32,093 bases of DNA from Oscillospiraceae bacterium. Lineage in GTDB: Bacteria > Bacillota > Clostridia > Oscillospirales > Oscillospiraceae. The stretch lies in contig SVLM01000022.1 in assembly GCA_015067945.1 (NCBI GenBank), forward strand, positions 1 to 32,093. Reading direction: 5' to 3'. Positions 14,509-22,300 of the stretch are shown here, piece by piece. Made by a program: the position numbers and the translations under genes. The notes beneath the pieces are model-generated. The model had not been told where the DNA came from. It worked only from the letters and a program-made list of their open reading frames with translations, and made no database searches. The first letter of the stretch is position 1, and every line of letters starts with the position of its first letter.

Positions 14509-17241
14509 GTGACCATAGATTTTAAGCATGTGCCTATGCTCAGAGGCTGGGAAATTGGTGAAGTTCTCGGCAAAGGCAGCTTTGGTACAGTGTACGAGAT
14601 CCGCAAGCGTATCGGCAATTTTGTGGATTGCAGAGCGCTGAAGGTGATCAGTCTGCCCAAAGAAGATTCTGATATCAATGATATGCGGCAGGAAGGCATT
14701 GATGAGGAAAGCATTATTGCCACCTTCCAAAGCAAAAAGAATAACATCCTGCACGAGTATGAGATGCAGGCGCAAATGGCAGGCACTGCCAATATCGTCA
14801 ACTGTGATGATATTGATGCGATTCCGCACCCGGATGGCATTGGTTGGGATATCTTTATCCGCATGGAGAAACTGACAACCTTGCAGGATTCGCTGCCCGA
14901 TGCTACCAAACCGGTGCCGAATGAAACGGTGCGGAAATTGGCAGAGGATATGTGTAAGGCGTTGATTCTGTGCGGACAGCATGGAATCGTCCACCGGGAT
15001 ATCAAACCGCAGAATATTTTCATCTCCAAGAACGGAGACTACAAGCTGGGCGACTTCGGTGTTGCCAGAACCATTGAAAGCGGAACAGTGGGAACTGTGA
15101 CCGGTACGCCGCCCTACATGGCCCCCGAGATTGCCAGAAATGAGAAATATGACCGCCGTGTAGATATCTACTCGCTGGGCATTGTGCTTTACTGGCTGCT
15201 GAATTACCGCCGTCTGCCGTTGATGCCGCCCTACCCCCAGAAGATCAAGCCGGGCGACAGAGAAAATGCGGTACAGGCCAGAATTTCCGGTACGCCCGTG
15301 CCGCCGCCCCCTTGTGGCGATGAAGTGCTGAAGCGCGTTGCCCAGAAGGCCTGTGCTTTCAAACCGCAGGATCGTTACCAAAGCGCGGAAGAAATGCTGA
15401 AGGCACTGCATGAAGTTGGCGGCGGTAGCGGTAATGGTGGTAAGGTCGATCCCGATAACCACCATGAGCGCATCGAACAGTTCCCCAATCTGGAAAAAGT
15501 GGTGATTCGCAGCAACGGTTATGTGGCGGTGGAGCGTCCTATGGGTTACGATCTGGAAGGCACTGCAGTACTTAAGCCCATTGTGCTGACCCCAAAAACG
15601 GACAATGTCAAGGCGTTGGATGTCAATAGTTTGGTCGTGGCGCGCACGATTTATGGCGTGATTGCAGTGAAGTATCCAGATGGGAAATATTGGGGTGTGA
15701 ACCATCAGAATAATCGCGTCTCCTTTACACCCGGTCAGTTTGAAGAGATTTTGAAGGATCCTAACACGATTGTGCGTGGCAAGCAGGAAGAGAAGAAAAA
15801 GAAAAAGAAAAGCATATTGCCCCTGATTTTGGGCGCAGGTGCAGCCGTGGTGGCGATCGTGTTGGCAGTTGTGCTGCTAGGCGGTGGCGGAGAGGGTCCG
15901 GATACCAAGCCAAATGTGCAGAATCCCTCTCAGACACAAACGACCGGAACCAAACCCCAGGGTACTACCCAGGGGGGGCAAAGCCAGACTACCACCCCCA
16001 CAACGCCTACAACGACTCCGACAAAGCCTACAACTCCTCCTCCACCCACCACAACAACTCCGCCTCCCACCACCACAGTTCCTGAGACGAAGCCGCCCGT
16101 GTTTGCGGTGCTGAATGTCCAGGGCCAGCTGGAGTCTGAGGCGAAGAAGGCGCTGGAGAATCAGGGTTTCGTGGTGGTTGTTACCACTGAGTATAACGAT
16201 TCTGTGACTGAGGGACGTGTGATCCGACAAACGCCTGCTGCCTCCTCCATGGAGCAGATTGGTACTGAGATTCATCTGGTCGTCAGTTTGGGCAAAGATA
16301 CCGTGCAAGCCCTGGAAATGGTGACCACGCCGGACAAGAATGTGTACATTGAGGGCGATACGCTGGATGCTACCGGTATCTCCTTGCTGGCAACCTACGC
16401 CAGTGGAAAGGCGGAAACAGTAACCACAGGCTTTACCTGTAGCATCACCACTTTGTCCGGCTCCGGAAATGTAACGATTACTGTGACTTACGAGAATGCG
16501 AAGGCTACCTTCCAGGTAGAAGTAATCGGCGATTTGCTGGCATCCGGCATCTGCGGCAGCAATCTCCGCTGGGCGCTGCAAAAGAATGGCACCATGACCA
16601 TTTTGGGCACTGGCAGCATGAGCAATTATGCGGAAGGCAGCACGCCCTGGAAGAGTCATGTCAACCAGATCAAGCGGCTGGATGTACGGGAGGGCGTTAC
16701 CGGAATTGGTAATTACGCGTTCACCGGTTGTACCCAGTTGAGCCAGTTGACGTTGGCGGAAGGCGTTGCCACACTGGGCAAAGCGGCGTTCTCCGGCTGC
16801 ACCAAGCTGACAGAAGTGTATGTGCCTGGAACTGTTACCACAGTGGGTGACGAGTTGTTTAAGGCGTGCACCGGATTGACCACTGCGGTGCTGGGCGAGG
16901 GCATTGCCATTGCCAGCAAGTATATGTTCGCCGGTTGCACTGGTCTGACCGCTGTGACATTGCCGGAAAGCTTGACCAGAATTGATAATCGTGCCTTTGA
17001 AAAGTGTACCGGTCTGACGCAGATCCGGATCCCTGCCGGCGTGAAGATGATTGGCCAGCGTGTGTTTGGTGATTGCGACAGTCTGAGCCGTGTGACTGTG
17101 CTGAATGCGGAGTGCTTTATCACCTCTGGCATATCTACGCTGGGTGTGCCGGGCATTACTGTGGTGTATGGTTATGAGGGCTCTACAGCCCAATCCTACG
17201 CCGAAAAGAACGGCTTCACCTTTGCTGCTTTGAAGGGCTGA
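14509..17241 (+). CDS. Membrane Ser/Thr protein kinase with PASTA, Ig-like and BspA-type LRR ectodomain
   Basis: The cytoplasmic kinase (about 14-300) is complete: LGKGSFGTVY (20-29), Lys45, HRD (162-164), DFG (182-184) and APE. A second intracellular region (about 320-425, VVIRSNGYVAVERPMGYDLE) is unfamiliar. A lysine run and one membrane helix (about 436-458) follow. Outside the cell come a long Thr/Pro-rich stalk, one PASTA-like domain (about 531-600), an Ig-like bacterial domain (about 603-675) and five or so BspA-type leucine-rich repeats (about 685-905, e.g. VTGIGNYAFTGCTQLSQLTL). PASTA normally senses peptidoglycan; the LRRs may bind another ligand. The start is GTG after GAGAGGAGGG; it is cotranscribed with the PP2C gene. 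Confidence 0.93.
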   Translation: MTIDFKHVPMLRGWEIGEVLGKGSFGTVYEIRKRIGNFVDCRALKVISLPKEDSDINDMRQEGIDEESIIATFQSKKNNILHEYEMQAQMAGTANIVNCDDIDAIPHPDGIGWDIFIRMEKLTTLQDSLPDATKPVPNETVRKLAEDMCKALILCGQHGIVHRDIKPQNIFISKNGDYKLGDFGVARTIESGTVGTVTGTPPYMAPEIARNEKYDRRVDIYSLGIVLYWLLNYRRLPLMPPYPQKIKPGDRENAVQARISGTPVPPPPCGDEVLKRVAQKACAFKPQDRYQSAEEMLKALHEVGGGSGNGGKVDPDNHHERIEQFPNLEKVVIRSNGYVAVERPMGYDLEGTAVLKPIVLTPKTDNVKALDVNSLVVARTIYGVIAVKYPDGKYWGVNHQNNRVSFTPGQFEEILKDPNTIVRGKQEEKKKKKKSILPLILGAGAAVVAIVLAVVLLGGGGEGPDTKPNVQNPSQTQTTGTKPQGTTQGGQSQTTTPTTPTTTPTKPTTPPPPTTTTPPPTTTVPETKPPVFAVLNVQGQLESEAKKALENQGFVVVVTTEYNDSVTEGRVIRQTPAASSMEQIGTEIHLVVSLGKDTVQALEMVTTPDKNVYIEGDTLDATGISLLATYASGKAETVTTGFTCSITTLSGSGNVTITVTYENAKATFQVEVIGDLLASGICGSNLRWALQKNGTMTILGTGSMSNYAEGSTPWKSHVNQIKRLDVREGVTGIGNYAFTGCTQLSQLTLAEGVATLGKAAFSGCTKLTEVYVPGTVTTVGDELFKACTGLTTAVLGEGIAIASKYMFAGCTGLTAVTLPESLTRIDNRAFEKCTGLTQIRIPAGVKMIGQRVFGDCDSLSRVTVLNAECFITSGISTLGVPGITVVYGYEGSTAQSYAEKNGFTFAALKG

Positions 17242-17251
17242 TATGAGAATT

Positions 17252-17285
17252 GCGCCCCTGCCGATGTTGGCAGGGGCGCTTTTTG
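17252..17285 (+). terminator. Terminator of the phosphatase-kinase operon
   Basis: GCGCCCCTGCC (17252-17262) pairs with GGCAGGGGCGC (17269-17279) around a six-base loop and is followed by TTTTT. Confidence 0.9.
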
Positions 17286-17342
17286 CGTGGAGAGATAGCG
17301 GTCTATACGCCCTTGGCGTTGTATAGCTGTCCCGGAAGGTGC

Positions 17343-17381
17343 AAGAAAAAGAGAACGGTGCAGCCCGAAGGCTGCACCGTT
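17343..17381 (-). terminator. Terminator of the surface-protein gene
   Basis: AACGGTGCAGCC (17354-17365) and GGCTGCACCGTT (17370-17381) form a 12-bp stem with a four-base loop. On the minus strand it is followed by CTCTTTTTCTT. It lies 36 bases beyond the stop of the surface-protein gene. Confidence 0.85.
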
Positions 17382-17416
17382 TTAGGATTTATTGAGAATG
17401 ATCCGGTCAGAACAGA

Positions 17417-19123
17417 TTAGTTTCTCTTCTTCAGAACCACCAGAGCGGTGCCGGAAACAGCCATCAGAGCGACTACGATGCCGAAGATATCGCCGGTATC
17501 GGGAGCGCCGGGCTCGACGGGCTCAGTGGGAGCGGGTTCGGTGGACTGAGGCTCGGTGGGAGTGGGCTCAGTGGGAGTGGGCTCCTCGGGAGCGGTCTCG
17601 AAGGTGAAGCCTTCCAGAGCAGCAGTCTTGCCGCAGTCGCCACGCATGCTCAGCGCGATCTTACGGGCATCATTGCTGCCACCGTCGTTGGGGATGATGA
17701 TCAGGGTTTCGCCGTCCTGCAGCTCAGCCCATGCGGTGGTTGCGTAGGTGTTAGCATTGAAGTGCGCGGAAGCAGCCTTGCCCTCAGCGGTCCAGAAGCC
17801 GACGTTTGCGCCGTCATAAACTCTGACCAGAGTGCCATACTGATCCAGAACCAGGGCCACGCCGTAGCCGTTGGTCTCGAAGGTGCCGGCATAGTTCTTG
17901 TCGAACACGATCATGGTGTAGCCAGAAGTGGTCTCCTTGGTGACTTCGGTGTTGTACAGCCACTTGCCGCCTTCAGCGGTGATGACCTTGTCACCGATGG
18001 ACAGAGTCTTGGACTCTGCGGGCTCTTCGATGACGGGCTCGGACAGAGTGAAGGTGATGGAGATGCTCTGTGTAGCAACGAAGGTAGTCAGATCGATGGG
18101 AGCTTTCTTGGAGGCGGTAACACCGGCCAGCATGTTGCTCAGCTCGATGACGTAGTTGTTGGTGGAGCCTTCCACAGTGCTGTGGTAGACATAGATGGAG
18201 TTCTCAGGAGCGTCGGCATAGTCATAGGGATTGACATAAGCCACGTTCTGGTTCACAGCGATTTCGGTGCCGTCCAGAGAAACATGGACATCGGACAGAA
18301 TCATATCCTTCAGAGCGTCATAAGCATCCACGATTTCCACGTAGAACAGGTAAGCGCTGACAGCGGTGGAACCGGGATTCAGGGTGTAGTTGATGGTATA
18401 GGTGCCAGCACCGGGAACAACGCCCTTGGCATCGGTCTCGATGTAAGCGCCGCCCATGGCAGCAACACCGTCATAGCCGTTCTGGGTCCAGCAGGAGTAG
18501 GTGGTGTCGCAGAACTGCAGGTAAGCGGCATAGCCAGCGGGAGCAACAGGGGGCTCAACAGGAGTCTCGGCAGCAGCCTCGGTGACTTCCATCTTGAACA
18601 GGTAGTTGGAGCCGTCAGGAGTGCCCAGGTAGTAAGTACCGGCAGCTTCCAGAGTCAGCTCGGAGATGCACAGAGCATTCTTTTCCAGGGTATCGTTGGT
18701 TCTGGTGACTTCCTCGCCAGCCTCATTCAGGATTGCGAACTGACGGTTGTCGTCGCCACCCTCAACCCACCACAGCTTAATGGTGGCAGCACCGGAGGTG
18801 GTGAACTTAACAGCGGGCAGGATGACGCCTGCGTCGTTAGCCTTGGTCTTGTGCTGGAAGTTCAGACGCTGGGTGGCCTGATAGCCATCGTCAAAGGTCT
18901 TCTTGCTGGAGTCAATCTTGGTCTTTTCGCCCACGATAACGGTGAAATAGTCCTTGACGACGATTTCCTTACCGTTATTGGCGGCATCGGCAGCCATAGC
19001 TTCCAGATCGGTGGACACATCCAGAACATGGACATTGTCTTCAGCAGCAAAAGCGGCGGGCAGCATCAGCAGCACCATGACCAGTGCCAGCAGGGATGCC
19101 AGAATCTTGCGGGTCATTTTCAT
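17417..19123 (-). CDS. Wall-anchored surface protein with a module shared with the PL9 lyase
   Basis: The 568-residue protein has a signal peptide (MKMTRKILASLLALVMVLLM, cleaved near AFA-AED). Residues about 33-185 form a module containing LWWVEGGDDNRQF, also found twice in the PL9 pectate lyase of this locus. Two further beta-rich regions (about 195-375 and 380-510, the latter with MIVFDKNYAGTFETNGYG) are unfamiliar. A Thr/Glu/Pro stalk leads to PDTGD (541-545), a hydrophobic helix and KKRN, a sortase sorting signal. No catalytic motif is seen, so it probably binds polysaccharide, likely pectin, or displays the shared module. It is downstream of the methylesterase gene but has its own promoter. 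Confidence 0.85.
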   Translation of the reverse strand: MKMTRKILASLLALVMVLLMLPAAFAAEDNVHVLDVSTDLEAMAADAANNGKEIVVKDYFTVIVGEKTKIDSSKKTFDDGYQATQRLNFQHKTKANDAGVILPAVKFTTSGAATIKLWWVEGGDDNRQFAILNEAGEEVTRTNDTLEKNALCISELTLEAAGTYYLGTPDGSNYLFKMEVTEAAAETPVEPPVAPAGYAAYLQFCDTTYSCWTQNGYDGVAAMGGAYIETDAKGVVPGAGTYTINYTLNPGSTAVSAYLFYVEIVDAYDALKDMILSDVHVSLDGTEIAVNQNVAYVNPYDYADAPENSIYVYHSTVEGSTNNYVIELSNMLAGVTASKKAPIDLTTFVATQSISITFTLSEPVIEEPAESKTLSIGDKVITAEGGKWLYNTEVTKETTSGYTMIVFDKNYAGTFETNGYGVALVLDQYGTLVRVYDGANVGFWTAEGKAASAHFNANTYATTAWAELQDGETLIIIPNDGGSNDARKIALSMRGDCGKTAALEGFTFETAPEEPTPTEPTPTEPQSTEPAPTEPVEPGAPDTGDIFGIVVALMAVSGTALVVLKKRN

Positions 19124-19187
19124 TGTATTTTCCTCCTATAATAATTTACCTTGAGACATGAACAATGTTCATCGTTTCAATATAGCC

Positions 19188-19216
19188 ATTGTAACGGAAT
19201 TGTGAATATTTGTCAA
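19188..19216 (-). promoter_or_regulatory. Promoter of the surface-protein gene
   Basis: On the minus strand TTGACA (19216-19211) and TACAAT (19193-19188) are 17 bases apart. The spacer ends TTCCGT, giving TTCCGTTA across its junction with the -10 box, as in the methylesterase promoter at 24436-24464. The two genes may therefore share a regulator. Confidence 0.75.
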
Positions 19217-19304
19217 TAGAACTTTTGGATAAAATTAACAATGTGCATGCAGAATATGGATGCGATTTTACATAAACTGAAATTTGCACACCGAATATAA
19301 AGAG

Positions 19305-19330
19305 CCGGCCGCACCAGGTGGTGCGGCCGG
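19305..19330 (-). terminator. Terminator of the pectin methylesterase gene
   Basis: CCGGCCGCACC and GGTGCGGCCGG form an 11-bp, very GC-rich stem just after the methylesterase stop codon. The following minus-strand sequence CTCTTTATATT is only a moderate U-tract. Confidence 0.65.
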
Positions 19331-19347
19331 ACAGGGTAATGAGAATA

Positions 19348-22300
19348 TCAGAACATTTCGCGCTTGCGCAGCAGAACCACCAGAGCGCTGGCGGACAGGA
19401 ACATGGCAGCGAAAACCAGGAAGGTCAAGTCGCCGGTCTTGTCAGCATCGGCGGGAGTCTCGATGACATCAATGGTCATCAGACGGAAGCCGCGGTTGTA
19501 ATCGCTCTCGGGGGAGACGATGCGGTAGGTGCCGGGCTTCAGACCCTCGACCACCAATTCGGTGGAGTCTGTGGAGGACACGTCAGCGCTGAGAACCACT
19601 TCGCCGGTTGCCGCATTGATAATGGCAACTGCGGAGGTGTTGGAGCCGCCGGTGGAGGAGACCACGATGGTCACTTTGCCCTCGCCGCTCAGGGTGAACT
19701 CGATGGCACCGGTGCCGTTCTTACCGATCTCAATGGCGTACACGCCGCCCTTGCTATCCTTGTAACGCTGGGTGACAGCGCCGATGACGGTGAAGAAACC
19801 GTCAGCGAAGGTGGTGCCCTCGGGGATGGCAGCCTTATCTTCGGTGGAGCCGGTGTTTACATCGGTCAGAGAGTTGAAGTGGTGCTCCACAGGCTCGGCG
19901 GGAACGTCGGGATCATCGGGGATGATGGGATCGTCGGGCTCTTCCTTGGGAGAATTGTCGATCTTCTCGGTGGGGATGACGATGGTCAGATCCTTGCCCT
20001 CGAAGGCATTCCAATCGCCCAGGAAAGCCTCGATGGTGATGGGGGAGCCGTCGGCCAGGAATTCGGTTTCGAAGACGGTGGACCAGCCTGCACGGTTGCC
20101 GATATTGTCGACGCCCAGCGCGTACTCATAGGTGCCGTACTCGCCGCACAGAGCGGATTCGCCGCTGAGGGTGCTCAGCCAGCCTTCGGGACGGATCAGG
20201 GATGCGCTGATGTTGTACCAGTAAGCATCGGTTGCGTCAATGATGGTGTTGTAGAACACAGCCTCGCCGGTGTTGGAGGCCCAGGGACGGCCGAAGTAGC
20301 CGGGCTTGGAGGTGTACTTGGAAGCGGTGTCCACACCGGGGGTGGTGGAGGTGATGCGACAGTTGTACATCAGGAAGCCGCGGCCGGAGGACTGCTGGGC
20401 AGCGGTGATGTAACCGGCATCGTTGTTGTTCTCGCTGGTGTTGAACACCAGGTCGCACTTGGCGAATACTGCGGTCATGCCGCCATAAATATAGTCAGTG
20501 CCGCCCAGGATGGCGCAGTCATAGAAGGCAGCGGTGGTGCCAGTGCCGCCGTACAGAGTATCCTGACGGCCAATGAACTTGCAGTTCTCAAAGTAAATTT
20601 CCTTGCAGTTATTGGCAATGGCCAGGGCGCCTGCGCGCTCGACGTATGCCTTATCCTGCACCAGAGTGGAACCGACTTCCATATCGGCGCGGGCAACGGA
20701 GCCTTCCTTGGCACCGTTCTGCTTGACCAGAATATCGTTGGCAGCAGCCTCGGAAATATACTGGTTGAAGGAGTTTTCAAAGATGATGCCCTCAGCCTGG
20801 AAACCGCTGGCGTAGATGACTACGGTGGAGTTCCAGTAGCTGCCGCTGGTGGTGCCGGCGCCGGGGTTGGTGAAGGAAGGATAGCCGTTTTCCTTATTGA
20901 CCTGCAGGATATCGGCGTCGAACTTGCAATCGGAACCCATGGAGTAGTAGGTGTAGCCATGGCCATAGTACCAGGTGATGCGGACAGCGTTTTCTTCAAT
21001 ATCCACACCGCTGTTGGTCAGACCGATGGAGGGATTCTCACTGGCGTTCTTCAAGGTGACGTTGGGGATATCGATGACCAGCATCTCTTCGTAGTTGCCG
21101 GGCTGGATCAAAATGGTGACACGCTCGCCACCGGGGCGGGCCATTGCCTTGATGGCATTCAGCGCGGCATTGATGGTGGTGTAATCGCAACCCTCGGCAC
21201 CAACGGTGACGGTATCGTGGTATTCTACAGGTTCGATCACTTCAATCTTGGTGATGTAGCTCTGGCCCAGAACCTTCAGTTCCACAAAGCCGGCTTCACC
21301 GGTGTAGATGAAGGTAAAGGTGTCGATCTGGCTGGTGGAGCCGGTCTTCTGGTCCACGGAAGCCTCGTCCTCAGAAACGAAGTAGAAGGAGTACTGGTAG
21401 CAGGCACTGACCTTAATCTGACAGCCGCCCTTGACGGGGATGGAAATGGTGCCGTCCTTGGCAAGCAGGTAGGTCTTGTTCTTGACTGCGTTGGTCCAGG
21501 TCAGGCCCTGGAAGTTGCCGCCTTCGCCGGTAAAGTCGGGGTTGGAGAAATCCCAAACGGTGATATCATCGGTGAAGCGGATGGTCTTGGTGACAGCGCC
21601 GCCCTCGACCTTGACATTGGAGGTCAGTTTCTGGACAAATGCGCCGGAATTGGTAACTTTAACAGCGTAGACACCGTCACGCAGGGCGATGTTCTCGGTG
21701 CCGATGAAGGTGTAGACATAGCCTTCTTCGTTCAGGTTGGTGAAAGTGAAGGTGGCGCCGGCCAGATCGGCAGCGGTGGCACCCTCGGGGGCAATGGTGA
21801 TGGCGTAGGTGGGCTTGGCTTCCAGTACGATGTCTGCAGCAGTGTCAGCATCATAGCACAGGGTTGCCGCGCTTGTCAGGAAATAGTCGTTGACACCGCC
21901 GATGGTCAGCGTATAGGTCATACCCTTTTCCAGAATGGCGGTGTAGGTATTGCCGGAGATGGAGATCTGGGGAATATAGATGGCGTCGGCAGAGAAGTTC
22001 AAGCTGATCTTTGCCAAAGCATCCTCGCTGATACCCACAATATTACCGGTGACGGTCACCAGATCCACGGGCTCAATGGTAATATCAGCAGCTGTGTTGC
22101 CGCAGCCCTTTTCGAAGGTCAGCTGGCGCTCGCTGGCGATGACATAGCCATTGGCGTTCAGCAGAGCCAGGTTATAGCTGTAGCCATCCAGCAGGCGGAT
22201 GGAGTAAGCACCGTCGCGGACAGTGGTTTCAAACTTGGCGCCGCTGAGAGTGTTGGTGAACTCGATGGTATAGTCGCTCAGGGTCTCGGGGGCTTCCACT

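Noticed and set aside
15877..17193. Minus-strand frame opposite the kinase ectodomain, and similar ones at 14034-15705
   Set aside because: Composition is His/Arg/Gln-rich without motifs, and the plus-strand kinase motifs are complete.
17762..19141. Plus-strand frame opposite the wall-anchored surface protein
   Set aside because: The minus strand has the signal peptide, sortase motif and promoter; the plus frame has none of these.
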